From Algoriella xinjiangensis (GTDB lineage: Bacteria > Bacteroidota > Bacteroidia > Flavobacteriales > Weeksellaceae): a stretch of DNA of 64,000 nucleotides. The stretch is from contig NZ_FOUZ01000016.1 of NCBI RefSeq assembly GCF_900115015.1, positions 1-64,000 of the forward strand, read 5' to 3'. Below are positions 8,411-16,681 of this stretch, piece by piece; position 1 is the first letter of the stretch, and each line of letters starts with the position of its first letter. The position numbers and the translations under genes were made by a program. The notes below the pieces were generated by a model, which searched no databases, had not been told where the DNA came from, and saw only the letters and a program-made list of their open reading frames with translations.

Positions 8411-9628
8411 TTATTTTTTAGATGGACGATCAAAACCAAATGTTTCGAGGCGATTATCTTTTTTATCTAAAATGATATTTTTTAAAATTTCAGCAGCAAC
8501 CATAGAAAATGTAATTCCATTTCCACCATATCCCAAAGCAAATAATTTCTTTTCGCCTTTTTTCCAAGGTCCAATGTAAGGTAAGCCATCATTTGTGGAA
8601 CTAAATGTTCCGCACCACGCCATTTCTGTTACAAAATCAATGTTTGGGTAAATATTTTTGAATTTTCTTTCAAGGATTTTTACTTTTTCTCGCAATAAAT
8701 GATCTCTTTTTACGGGATCTTGAAAATCTTCATCTTCACCACCTACAATTAATCTGTTATCTTTTGTGGTACGCATATACAAATAAGGCTCCGCAGTTTC
8801 CCAAATCAAACTCTGATGTGGCCATACCATATTTTTATCGACAGGCGCAGATGCAATTGCATAAGTAGAAAGTAAATTCATTACTTTTTTTGGTAAAAAC
8901 TGTCCTGCTTCAAAACCATTTGCGATAATAACATACTTACAAGACACAGTATGATTATGTTCGGTTAGTAGTTCGTAGCCATTTTTGGATTCTTGTATTT
9001 TTTCAATTTTAGTGTGCGTATAAATTTTAAGTTGATTTTTGGATTGATGATACTTTAATAAATTAATAGCGGCTTTATAAGCATCCATTTGTGCAGAAGT
9101 ATCATTTTGTAAAGCTGCAATTCCGTCAATATTTTGATATTCTTTTAGTTGTTTTGCATCTAAAAAATTAATTGGTAACCCAACATCTTTTCGTATTTCA
9201 TATTCTTTTTCTAAAAGTTCAACGCCTTGTTTATTGCTTGCTAAAAAAACGGTTGGGACACGCGTAAAATCAGCATCTAACTTTGTTTTTTTGAATACAT
9301 TTTCAATTGTTGTAATTGCTTCTAAACAATTAAAATACGCATCAACTGCAATTTTTTCTGGCACAATATGTATTAGTTTTGATAAAGGTGTATCAATTTC
9401 ATATTGTAATTGTGCAGTACTAGCAGCGGAACTACCTGTGGCAATCGTACGTTTATCAAATATGGTACAACTAATTCCAGCTTCGCACAATTCATGAGCA
9501 ACCAAAGCACCTGTAATACCAGATCCAATTATAGCCACATCAGTTTTATAATTTTCTTGAAGCGGATGATAAAGATCAAAAAATTCATTTTTAACAATCC
9601 AAAAAGGTAAACCAGAATGTAAATCCAT
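8411..9628 (-). CDS. FAD-dependent amino-acid/amine oxidase (DAO family)
   Basis: 405-aa single-domain flavoprotein. An FAD-binding Rossmann motif lies near residues 30-60 (VAIIGSGITGALVAHELCEAG...IFDKR), followed by the S-S-A-A-S-T-A-Q segment that in DAO proteins contacts the flavin. The C-terminal GYGGNGITFS...ILKNII is the second FAD contact. The family oxidises secondary or primary amino groups to imines with H2O2 release (glycine oxidase, DadA, PuuB). The substrate cannot be read from sequence. There is no signal peptide, so it is cytosolic. It appears monocistronic and is divergent from the alpha/beta hydrolase gene. Confidence 0.8.
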   Translation of the reverse strand: MDLHSGLPFWIVKNEFFDLYHPLQENYKTDVAIIGSGITGALVAHELCEAGISCTIFDKRTIATGSSAASTAQLQYEIDTPLSKLIHIVPEKIAVDAYFNCLEAITTIENVFKKTKLDADFTRVPTVFLASNKQGVELLEKEYEIRKDVGLPINFLDAKQLKEYQNIDGIAALQNDTSAQMDAYKAAINLLKYHQSKNQLKIYTHTKIEKIQESKNGYELLTEHNHTVSCKYVIIANGFEAGQFLPKKVMNLLSTYAIASAPVDKNMVWPHQSLIWETAEPYLYMRTTKDNRLIVGGEDEDFQDPVKRDHLLREKVKILERKFKNIYPNIDFVTEMAWCGTFSSTNDGLPYIGPWKKGEKKLFALGYGGNGITFSMVAAEILKNIILDKKDNRLETFGFDRPSKK

Positions 9629-9783
9629 TTTTAAGTGTTTAGAAACTAAATATAATCAAATTAATTATTGATTATGAGTGGTTTGGTTTTTATTTGATCA
9701 AAACTTTAGGTTTTTGAAAACAGTCTTTTTGGTCTAAAATGAGTAGATTTAAGATATAATAGTAAAAACTAAAAACTACAATT

Positions 9784-10611
9784 ATGGCAAAGTTAAAACG
9801 AAATGGTTACAAATTGAATTATGTAGATTATGGAAATAAAAATGGACAAGCCGTTATTTTGATTCACGGCTGGCCATTGAGTTTACAATCGTGGGAATAC
9901 CAAATACCTAAAATTGTAGAAGCAGGTTTTCGTTGTATTGCGTATGATCGCAAAGGTTTTGGAAAATCTTGTGCCACATGGGATAATTATGATTATGATG
10001 ATTTAGCTGAAGATTTAGCTGCTTTAATCACTGAATTAGAATTGAAAAATGTAGTATTGGTTGGATTTTCGATGGGTGGAGGAGAAGTAATACGTTATAT
10101 TTCAAATTATGGTAACGATAATGTTGCAAAAATAGCTTTGATAAGTTCTATAATTCCATTGGTTAAACAACATGATGACAACAAAGATGGTGTTCCTCAA
10201 AAAAATTTAGATCAAATTTTGGATCAACTTCAAAATAACCGATTAGATTTTCTTCAAACTTTTCATAAAGGATTTTATAATTACTCATTACTGCATAAAT
10301 CAGTTAATCAAGCCCAATTAGATTTTGATTTTTCAGTTGCATCTTCTGCTTCGCCAAATGCAACAATAAAAGCAGCATTGGCATGGATGGATACAGATTT
10401 TAGAGAAGAATGTAAAAACATTGATGTACCAACTCTAATTATTCATGGAAAAGCTGATCAAACTGTTCCAATTAGTACAGCAGGAAATCAAGCAGCTGAG
10501 TTAATTAAAAACAATATATACATCGTTTATGATGATGCGCCACATGGTTTAAACATAACACACAAAGACCAGTTGAATAAGGATTTGGTCGAATTTTTAC
10601 TTTCTATATAA
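9784..10611 (+). CDS. Alpha/beta hydrolase, non-heme chloroperoxidase/arylesterase type
   Basis: 275 aa with a complete alpha/beta-hydrolase fold. The oxyanion region is LIHGWPLSLQSW (about 26-37). The nucleophile elbow is GFSMGGGE with Ser96. The acid is in HGKADQTVP (about Asp226), and the base His is in YDDAPHGLN (about 254). DRKGFGKS and the extra GG after the nucleophile are typical of cofactor-free haloperoxidase/esterase family members. The physiological substrate is unknown. The lipocalin gene follows 30 nt later on the same strand with no terminator, so both are probably one transcript ended at 11220. Confidence 0.85.
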   Translation: MAKLKRNGYKLNYVDYGNKNGQAVILIHGWPLSLQSWEYQIPKIVEAGFRCIAYDRKGFGKSCATWDNYDYDDLAEDLAALITELELKNVVLVGFSMGGGEVIRYISNYGNDNVAKIALISSIIPLVKQHDDNKDGVPQKNLDQILDQLQNNRLDFLQTFHKGFYNYSLLHKSVNQAQLDFDFSVASSASPNATIKAALAWMDTDFREECKNIDVPTLIIHGKADQTVPISTAGNQAAELIKNNIYIVYDDAPHGLNITHKDQLNKDLVEFLLSI

Positions 10612-10641
10612 AATTAAGATTAGTAATAAGAAACAAGATAG

Positions 10642-11193
10642 ATGATGAAAAAGAATAATAAAATAGTAACAAGTTTAGCTTTGGCTGGTTTGGGAGGACT
10701 TTTCTATTTATGTTTAAATAAAAGGAAAGTTAAAATACCTAATTATGTAGAAGTAATAGAAGATTTTGATACAGAAAAATACATGGGAAAATGGTACGAA
10801 ATAGCCCGAATAGATTTTAAGTATGAAAAGAATTTGAAAAACGTGTCTGCTACTTATTTACTTAATAAAAATGGAATAATAGAAGTACATAATCTTGGAT
10901 TTGATTATATAAATAATAAATGGAAAGATGCAAATGGTAAAGCAAATTTCAATGGAGAGATGGATAAAGGAGCGCTAAAAGTTTCCTTTTTCGGACCATT
11001 TTTCTCAGGATATAATATTGTTATGATGGAGCCTGATTATGGAACAGCATTAGTTTTTGGAGAAAATCATGATTATTTATGGATTCTTTCACGAGAAAAA
11101 ACAATATCTACAGACATAAAACAAAAATACTTGAATTATGCACAAGAAAAAGGCTATAATACAGCTAATCTAACGTGGACTATCCATGATTAA
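10642..11193 (+). CDS. blc: Bacterial lipocalin (Blc type), membrane-anchored
   Basis: 183 aa. The N-terminal hydrophobic stretch (VTSLALAGLGGLFYLC) is a membrane anchor or poor lipoprotein signal. The lipocalin barrel begins FDTEKYMGKWYEIARIDF, with the G-x-W-Y-E-I-A-R signature of Blc/apolipoprotein-D lipocalins. LKVSFFGPF, Y-x-YLWILSR and the terminal T-W-x-x-HD are also family features. Such proteins bind lipids or small hydrophobic molecules in the envelope. It is clearly paralogous to the lipocalin at 14508-15071 in the carotenoid operon. The start is ambiguous between two adjacent ATGs. Confidence 0.88.
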   Translation: MMKKNNKIVTSLALAGLGGLFYLCLNKRKVKIPNYVEVIEDFDTEKYMGKWYEIARIDFKYEKNLKNVSATYLLNKNGIIEVHNLGFDYINNKWKDANGKANFNGEMDKGALKVSFFGPFFSGYNIVMMEPDYGTALVFGENHDYLWILSREKTISTDIKQKYLNYAQEKGYNTANLTWTIHD

Positions 11194-11219
11194 AATAATG
11201 ATAAACTATAATATTTGAG

Positions 11220-11250
11220 AAAGGTTATTTAATTTTAAATAACCTTTTTT
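11220..11250. terminator. Bidirectional terminator between lipocalin and DoxX genes
   Basis: AAAGGTTATTT (11220-11230) and AAATAACCTTT (11237-11247) form an 11-bp stem followed by T residues. Convergent genes lie on both sides. Confidence 0.8.
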
Positions 11251-11267
11251 ATATGCAAATAATTCTA

Positions 11268-11651
11268 TTATTTTCGAGTAGATTTAATTGCCAAGGCAAT
11301 TAACACAGGTTGAAAAAATAAGCGTAGTAAACGTTTATTATCTGTATTTAATCCAAAACCATTGCGGCGATTTTTATATTGCGCCCAATTGCCTGGGAAT
11401 ACAGCTCCAAAAAAAGTAGCAGTAATATTTCCTACAATTTCTTTGTCCTTTTCAGGCGTTAAAATCAGCGAACTACCCAAAACAATTTCCGCAATACCAG
11501 AATAAACAACCGTATCATCTTTATCTAAAGGCACCCAATTAGGAACTTGTGCTTTAAATTCTTTTCTCGCGAATGTTAAATGGCTTATTCCTGCTAGTAC
11601 AAGAAAACCTCCTAATGTATATCGTGCTATATTTTTTGATTTTTCTGTCAT
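11268..11651 (-). CDS. DoxX-like membrane protein
   Basis: 127 aa with about four hydrophobic segments: YTLGGFLVLAGISHL, the TVVYSGIAEIVLGSSLIL region, ITATFFGAVFPGNW, and the C-terminal FFQPVLIALAI. The G-x-F-x-x-A-G-x-x-H helix and the Q-V-P-x-W-V-P loop are characteristic of small DoxX/DoxD-type proteins. Some family members act as quinone-linked or redox-associated membrane subunits, but this protein's role is not known. Its neighbour upstream on the same strand (11750-12187) is another DoxX-type protein. Confidence 0.7.
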   Translation of the reverse strand: MTEKSKNIARYTLGGFLVLAGISHLTFARKEFKAQVPNWVPLDKDDTVVYSGIAEIVLGSSLILTPEKDKEIVGNITATFFGAVFPGNWAQYKNRRNGFGLNTDNKRLLRLFFQPVLIALAIKSTRK

Positions 11652-11749
11652 GATTAAATTTTTTATGGTTAATTATAATCATGAAGAGAAATTACCATAC
11701 CAAACATTTTTTCAGTATGTTAATAATTTTTAAAAGAGTTTTATTTCAG

Positions 11750-12187
11750 TTAATAGATTCGTTTTTGATTGGATAAAACTAAATCTAGTTCTAAAAATTT
11801 TTCTTTCATTGTGCTTAATGCGAATGCCGCCGCAGAAGCAGTAAAAACAGAAAAATCAAAAGTTGCTTTAATACCCGTAGAAAAAGTCATAGATAAGGCA
11901 AAAATTAATAGTAGAAAACCACTAATTTTAGCAAAGGTTTCGGTTTTGTATCCTATCAAAAGAAAAACTGGTAAAACTATCTCGGCTACAGTTGCTATAA
12001 TACCGACAGGTTCTATTAAGTTTTCGGGAATTACGGGATTTATTATTTTTGTATAATCTAAAAAGTTTTCCCAATTTCCCCATACGGCAACTTCTTTATT
12101 CCACATTCCAAATCGATCTGCTACAGCTGATAGAAATCCGATTGAAATAGAAAGGCGTAAAAAAAGTTTGATTATTTTTTTGCTCAT
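11750..12187 (-). CDS. DoxX family membrane protein
   Basis: 145 aa with four predicted membrane helices. The first is FLRLSISIGFLSAVADRFGMW, with the R-x-x-x-G-x-x-F-x-x-x-x-D-R/K pattern of DoxX. The third pair includes IATVAEIVLPVFLLIGY and FAKISGFLLLIFALSM. Inner-membrane location is expected and the function is unknown. It is separated from the downstream DoxX-like gene by about 100 nt, possibly in the same transcript. Confidence 0.7.
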   Translation of the reverse strand: MSKKIIKLFLRLSISIGFLSAVADRFGMWNKEVAVWGNWENFLDYTKIINPVIPENLIEPVGIIATVAEIVLPVFLLIGYKTETFAKISGFLLLIFALSMTFSTGIKATFDFSVFTASAAAFALSTMKEKFLELDLVLSNQKRIY

Positions 12188-12232
12188 CTTGATAGTTCTA
12201 ATTGTTTTTTAAAGATAATATTTTATAAAAAC

Positions 12233-12263
12233 AAAATGCACTTCTATTGAAGTGCATTTTTAT
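12233..12263 (-). terminator. Terminator of the alcohol dehydrogenase gene
   Basis: AAAATGCACTTC (12233-12244) pairs with GAAGTGCATTTT (12249-12260) around TATT, a few nt beyond the stop of the minus-strand dehydrogenase gene. Confidence 0.8.
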
Positions 12264-12270
12264 TCTATTT

Positions 12271-13422
12271 TTAGAAATTTACTATATTACCATGGTAACA
12301 TGCATTGTATATATCTTTCAGCTCTTGTACTGTTGGCGTTCTTGGATTAAAACCAGTACATGGATCTAGAAAAGCATTGTTTGCAATGTAATCTAAATTT
12401 TTATCCCAATCTTCTAAAGTAATTCCAAAATCCTTTATAGTAGCATAATTATTTACATCAGATCTTAAAGTTTCAACTGCTTGAGCTAAATCTTCGGCAG
12501 TTTCTTTTCCAATTACTTTTGCAAGATCTGGGAAACGTTTTGAAACTTTTTCATTATAACGAATCACATTTGGTAAGAAAATAGCATTAGACGCACCGTG
12601 AGGAATACCATAAAGTGCACCAACTTGATGAGATAATGAATGAACAATTCCTAACCAAGCATTATTGAATGCTAAACCAGCCATAAAAGAAGCATCGTGC
12701 ATGTTTTGTCTTGCATTGATGTTTGTAGGATTTTTTACAACTTCTTTTAAGTTGTTAAAAACGATTTCTAGTCCTCCTTTTGCTAAAGCATCAGCATAAT
12801 TATTTTCGATATTAGATACATAAGCTTCAACACAATGTGTTAAAACATCAAGACCAGTATTCGAAGTTACATGTGCAGGCATAGAAGCACAAATTTCACC
12901 ATCTACAATTGCAATATCTGGCGTCAATTCATACGATACAATAGGATATTTAACTCCTTTCTCTCTGTCAGTAATTACAGCTAATCCTGTTGTTTCTGTA
13001 CCAGTACCACTAGTTGAAGGTATTGCTATAAATTTTGCTTTGTTACGTAAAGTAGGTACAGTAAATGGTTTGATCATTTTTTCAAAATCCGCGTCAGGAT
13101 ATTCATAAAAAACCCACATTATTTTTGCTGCATCAATTGCAGAACAACCACCTAAACCAATTATCCAATCTGGTTGAAAATCTTGCATTAATTTTGCTCC
13201 TTTAAAACAAGTTGCAGATGAAGGATCTTCTTCAACTCCATCAAAAATAGCTGATTCTATTCCTGCTTCTTTAAGAAAATTTACTGTTTTGTCTAAAGTT
13301 CCATTATTACGCATAGAGCTACCACCAGTAACAATTACGGCTTTTTTACCATTAACGTTTTTTAATTCTTCTAAGCATCCTATTCCGTGAAATACTTCTC
13401 CTGCTATAAATAATTTACTCAT
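12271..13422 (-). CDS. Iron-containing alcohol dehydrogenase
   Basis: 383 aa, the normal length of group III Fe-dependent dehydrogenases. The NAD(P)-binding region (about 26-145) includes VTGGSSMR, GLGGCSAIDAAK (Cys replaces the usual Gly/Ser of GGGS) and PSTSGTGTETT. The metal ligands are intact: Asp192, His196 (in LDVLTHCVEAYVS), His261 and His275 (HSLSHQVGALYGIPHG). Related enzymes interconvert alcohols and aldehydes such as butanol, 1,2-propanediol or lactaldehyde; the substrate here is undetermined. An AraC regulator gene lies directly upstream on the same strand, and a TAATTTTG box (13445-13452) in the 66-nt gap suggests its own promoter. Confidence 0.9.
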   Translation of the reverse strand: MSKLFIAGEVFHGIGCLEELKNVNGKKAVIVTGGSSMRNNGTLDKTVNFLKEAGIESAIFDGVEEDPSSATCFKGAKLMQDFQPDWIIGLGGCSAIDAAKIMWVFYEYPDADFEKMIKPFTVPTLRNKAKFIAIPSTSGTGTETTGLAVITDREKGVKYPIVSYELTPDIAIVDGEICASMPAHVTSNTGLDVLTHCVEAYVSNIENNYADALAKGGLEIVFNNLKEVVKNPTNINARQNMHDASFMAGLAFNNAWLGIVHSLSHQVGALYGIPHGASNAIFLPNVIRYNEKVSKRFPDLAKVIGKETAEDLAQAVETLRSDVNNYATIKDFGITLEDWDKNLDYIANNAFLDPCTGFNPRTPTVQELKDIYNACYHGNIVNF

Positions 13423-13444
13423 TTTATTTTATTAATTTATATTG

Positions 13445-13452
13445 CAAAATTA
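13445..13452 (-). promoter_or_regulatory. Promoter -7 box for the alcohol dehydrogenase
   Basis: TAATTTTG on the minus strand matches TAnnTTTG, about 22 nt before the start codon. A clear -33 TTTG is not seen. Confidence 0.4.
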
Positions 13453-13488
13453 GATGAGTAGAATGATGTATAGATTATAAATATAGGC

Positions 13489-14367
13489 CTATTGCTTGTA
13501 AATTTGAGAAAGCTCTTCTTTCAATTCGCTTGGTGTTTCTTTTAGTTTTGTATTTACAAACTTGTTTAGAGCAGATGGAGAATCGAAGCCTAAATCAAAA
13601 GCAATTTCTTTGTGATTTTTTCCAGAAAAGACAAGAAGTCGCTTAATTTCTGTCAAAAGTCTTTCGTGTATAATATTTAGTGCAGTTTTAGATGTTTTGC
13701 TTTTACAAATACTATTCAGTTTTTTAGTTGTTATATTTAATGCATTTGCATAATATGTTACGGTTCTTTTTGTTTTATAATCAGCTTCTATTAATGTTTT
13801 GAATCGTACAAAGTAATCCAGTTGATTTGTTGTTTGAGAAGTATCAATTGTTTGATGCGCCATTTCAATAATTTCCAATAACATTATTTTAATATAAAAA
13901 CGTATTTGTTCTTTTTTAATGGCAGATAATTCCTTATAAAAATTCACAATTTGAATAGCGTAATCCAAAATTTTTGCATGTGCTGTATCGCTTAATTTTA
14001 CATGATTTAATTTGTTAATCAAATCATCATTATAAGCAATTAATTCGTTTTTTAATAGATCTGAACAAAACAAAACTTCGTCAAATTGTATCACAATTCC
14101 CTCTGTATCTTTATTTATTGTCATTGCATTTATCTGATGAAGAAAAATTACTGATAGATAATTGGAAGTTAAATTTGTTGTTTTATGCTCTATTTGCTGA
14201 GTTAATGTTCCTTTTGTTAGAATAATAACTTGAAAATAATCACTTCTATGTAGTTTTTCTTCTTCTACACAATGTTCGCCTTGTTGTAATTCGTAAATAT
14301 TAAAAGATAAACATGGACTATTTTTGGTTTTGAAATATTTTTTTAGCGAGTAGTCTAAAATTTCCAT
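13489..14367 (-). CDS. AraC family transcriptional regulator
   Basis: 292 aa. The N-terminal two thirds look like a cupin-type sensor domain (CVEEEKLHRSDYFQVIILTKG). The C-terminal about 100 residues hold the AraC double helix-turn-helix, with the second HTH reading KEIAFDLGFDSPSALNKFVN followed by ETPSELKE. It sits upstream of, and on the same strand as, the iron alcohol dehydrogenase gene, which it may regulate; this is inferred from position only. A TATTTTTG box at 14393-14400 is its likely promoter. Confidence 0.85.
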   Translation of the reverse strand: MEILDYSLKKYFKTKNSPCLSFNIYELQQGEHCVEEEKLHRSDYFQVIILTKGTLTQQIEHKTTNLTSNYLSVIFLHQINAMTINKDTEGIVIQFDEVLFCSDLLKNELIAYNDDLINKLNHVKLSDTAHAKILDYAIQIVNFYKELSAIKKEQIRFYIKIMLLEIIEMAHQTIDTSQTTNQLDYFVRFKTLIEADYKTKRTVTYYANALNITTKKLNSICKSKTSKTALNIIHERLLTEIKRLLVFSGKNHKEIAFDLGFDSPSALNKFVNTKLKETPSELKEELSQIYKQ

Positions 14368-14392
14368 ATTATTTTCTTATAAAAGTTAATTA

Positions 14393-14400
14393 CAAAAATA
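14393..14400 (-). promoter_or_regulatory. Promoter -7 box of the AraC gene
   Basis: TATTTTTG on the minus strand, 25 nt before the ATG at 14367, fits TAnnTTTG. Confidence 0.4.
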
Positions 14401-14507
14401 GACGAAAATTAATTAATGTCTTTTTTTAATTAATACATGATAATTTTTGAAAGTGTAATATTGCTTAAACAATCAAACTGAATTTATATGATGATTTTAT
14501 ATTTGTT

Positions 14508-15071
14508 TTAATTCTTATTCATAAATGGATTGTCGGTTCTGTCGTGATTTACCCAAATTAATTTTGACGTGTCGTAACCAATTTCTGTTGCTAGTTTTAA
14601 ATATTTGGTTTTAATGTCATTAGGAATTTCTTTTGTTCGAGATAAAATCCAAATATAATCTAGATTTTTACCAGCAATCAAAGCATATTGATAATTTCCG
14701 TCCAATGAAATCACATTATAACCCGAATAAAATGGTCCAAAAAAACTTACTTTTAATTCAGCGGTATTCTTATCGCCTCTGAATTTAGCAATACCTTCCG
14801 CTTTCGTCCATTCTTTTTTAATGAAATTGTAACCGCTATTTAATACGTTTACATTTCCTTTTTCGTTCAAACTATATTGAGCCGAAACATTATCCAAATC
14901 TTTCTCAAAACGGAAGTCAAACCGAGCGATTTCGTACCAAGTTCCGAGATATTGATTGACATCAAAGTTCTCAACTCCTTTTGTTTTTTTTGGAATGGAA
15001 CTGCATGAATTTAAAAGAGCTACTATTCCAATTGAAAGGACTGTTATTGAAATTATATTTATTGTTTTCAT
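14508..15071 (-). CDS. blc: Lipocalin lipoprotein, last gene of the carotenoid operon
   Basis: 187 aa with a lipoprotein signal (VALLNSCSS) and a full lipocalin domain. FDVNQYLGTWYEIARFDF carries the G-x-W-Y-E-I-A-R signature, and LKVSFFGPFYSGYNV, Y-IWILSR and the terminal W-x-NHD follow. Its start overlaps the stop of the lycopene-cyclase gene by 4 nt, so translation is probably coupled to the pigment enzymes. Blc-type lipocalins bind hydrophobic ligands in the envelope, so a role in binding or moving carotenoid or lipid is plausible but inferred from context. It is a clear paralogue of the 10642 gene. Confidence 0.9.
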   Translation of the reverse strand: MKTINIISITVLSIGIVALLNSCSSIPKKTKGVENFDVNQYLGTWYEIARFDFRFEKDLDNVSAQYSLNEKGNVNVLNSGYNFIKKEWTKAEGIAKFRGDKNTAELKVSFFGPFYSGYNVISLDGNYQYALIAGKNLDYIWILSRTKEIPNDIKTKYLKLATEIGYDTSKLIWVNHDRTDNPFMNKN

Positions 15072-15757
15072 GATTTGTTTGTTTTAATTTTTTTGAAAAA
15101 ATAGATGACTAACAAAAATTGAGTATAACCATAGACTGCATCTTCAATAGGAATGGTTAATAGTCTAATTCCTGAAAAATCTTTGGGATTATAATTCACA
15201 ATAGGTGACTCCAAACCTGTACCTGTTAATACACCATTTACAGGAAAAAAACCGAGCATCAAAACGGTATAAATAAGTGAGGCTTTGCTGATCCAATCTG
15301 CTCTGGCAATAAAATGTAAATAAATCACTGTCAACATCGTAGCTAACGCGGTTACTAATGTATATATTTTGTCGTGATGAAGTAATGCTACAAGCGCACA
15401 AACGATTACGGTCGCAAAAACAATCATATTATTAAAACCTGAAAGCCAATCTAATTTGAAAAATTTATCAAAGCAATAATACGTGAACACACACGAAAAT
15501 GGAATACAGATGAAAAATAACCATTCTTCAATCGGTAATCCTGCGATCACAATTCCAAGTGTATAATCTGTATTAAACCACCAAACGCCTTTTGATGTAA
15601 ACCAAACATCCCAAGCGATGAACGGAATTGCAACCAAAATGGCAGCTTTGATAAACGCTCCAAAATGTTGATTGAAAAGCAAACGTTTGTCAAATGAAGC
15701 GATGAAGCAAATGATAATGGTGAAAAACAATATCAAAGTGTAAGTATATTGAATCAT
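15068..15757 (-). CDS. crtY: Lycopene cyclase (CrtYcd type)
   Basis: 229 aa, mostly membrane helices, with two copies of the lycopene-cyclase half-domain fused as in bacterial CrtYcd proteins. The first half contains AWDVWFTSKGVWWFN and GLPIEEWLFFICIPF; the second has the matching pair WISKASLIYTV...GVLTGTGLESPIVNYN and TIPIEDAVYGYTQFLLV. The P-x-E-(E/D) motifs are the family's catalytic signature. It converts lycopene to beta-carotene in the inner membrane. It overlaps crtZ and the lipocalin gene by 4 nt on either side. Confidence 0.92.
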   Translation of the reverse strand: MIQYTYTLILFFTIIICFIASFDKRLLFNQHFGAFIKAAILVAIPFIAWDVWFTSKGVWWFNTDYTLGIVIAGLPIEEWLFFICIPFSCVFTYYCFDKFFKLDWLSGFNNMIVFATVIVCALVALLHHDKIYTLVTALATMLTVIYLHFIARADWISKASLIYTVLMLGFFPVNGVLTGTGLESPIVNYNPKDFSGIRLLTIPIEDAVYGYTQFLLVIYFFKKIKTNKS

Positions 15758-16212
15758 TTTTTATCGGGATTAAAATACATTTTAAAATATTTGATTGGTA
15801 CATATAAAAAACCAAAACATTCACCTTGTTCTTTCGTAATATGCTTGTGATGTTGCTTGTGCGCTCTTCTCAATGCTAAGAAATAAGGGTTTTTCGTTTT
15901 CGTGAAAATCTTAATTCGTTGATGAATAAAAATATCGTGAATAAAAAAATAAGCCATTCCGTAAAGCATAATTCCCAATCCTATGAAAAATATATAATTG
16001 AAGTTTTCTAACGACCCAAAATACATTAATGCAATCGTAGGAAGCGCAAAAATGACGAAGAAATAATCATTCTTTTCAAGCTCGCCTTCTTTGCTGTGAT
16101 CATGATGATCTTTGTGCAAAAACCATAACAAACCATGCATAATGTACTTATGAATGAGCCAAGTAGCGCCTTCCATCAGTAAAAATGTAATTATTGTGAT
16201 TAAAAAATTCAT
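15754..16212 (-). CDS. crtZ: Beta-carotene hydroxylase (CrtZ)
   Basis: 152-aa membrane di-iron hydroxylase of the fatty-acid hydroxylase superfamily. His clusters are in place: HKYIMH near residues 21-26, HKDHHDH about 34-40, HDIFIH in the middle, and RRAHKQHHKH near the C-terminus. About four membrane helices separate them. It hydroxylates beta-carotene at C3/C3' to zeaxanthin. The compact length is usual for flavobacteria. The gene lies between the SRPBCC gene (1-nt gap) and crtY (4-nt overlap). Confidence 0.93.
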   Translation of the reverse strand: MNFLITIITFLLMEGATWLIHKYIMHGLLWFLHKDHHDHSKEGELEKNDYFFVIFALPTIALMYFGSLENFNYIFFIGLGIMLYGMAYFFIHDIFIHQRIKIFTKTKNPYFLALRRAHKQHHKHITKEQGECFGFLYVPIKYFKMYFNPDKK

Positions 16213-16213
16213 T

Positions 16214-16681
16214 TTATTTTTTAATAGTGTTAAACATTTTTTCTAAAACGGAATATCGAAAATCAAAAATAGCGACTAGTTTTTTGTGAACAAAAACGCG
16301 ATGTGCAATGTCACCAATCATTCCAAAAGGTAATTCATAATCAACCGTATCCTTTATTAATACGCCTTTTTCATTAGGAATAAATTCATGAAAATGATTC
16401 CAATATTTATAAGGGCCTTTTTCCTGAAAATCTGTAAAACTCTTTCCTTCATCCACCTGACTGATTCTTGTTTTCCATTTCATCGGAATATTTAATATTG
16501 GAGAAACAGTATAATCTATCATCATTCCTTCAAAAATTTCTTTATCATCAACATTTGATAATACCGTAAAAGCCATGTCTGGTGGTGTTATTTTTGAGAG
16601 ATTTTTGGGAGATGAGAAGAAATGCCATGCAGTTTCTACATCACAATTTAATTGTTGTTCTCTATATAATTGATAAATCAT
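16214..16681 (-). CDS. SRPBCC-fold ligand-binding protein in the carotenoid operon
   Basis: 155 aa of the START/Bet v1-like (SRPBCC) superfamily. The N-terminal LNCDVETAWHFFSSPKNLSK, the central PMKWKTRISQVDEGKSFTD and FQEKGPYKYWNHFHEF are typical of the family. The fold has a deep cavity for hydrophobic ligands and no obvious catalytic residues. Such genes are common inside flavobacterial carotenoid clusters, suggesting carotenoid or precursor binding, but this is inference. It overlaps the upstream unknown gene by 4 nt. Confidence 0.8.
   Translation of the reverse strand: MIYQLYREQQLNCDVETAWHFFSSPKNLSKITPPDMAFTVLSNVDDKEIFEGMMIDYTVSPILNIPMKWKTRISQVDEGKSFTDFQEKGPYKYWNHFHEFIPNEKGVLIKDTVDYELPFGMIGDIAHRVFVHKKLVAIFDFRYSVLEKMFNTIKK

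Noticed and set aside
12271-14367. AraC regulator and alcohol dehydrogenase as part of the carotenoid operon
   Set aside because: There is a 140-nt gap after the lipocalin, and separate TAnnTTTG boxes precede both genes; no functional link is seen.
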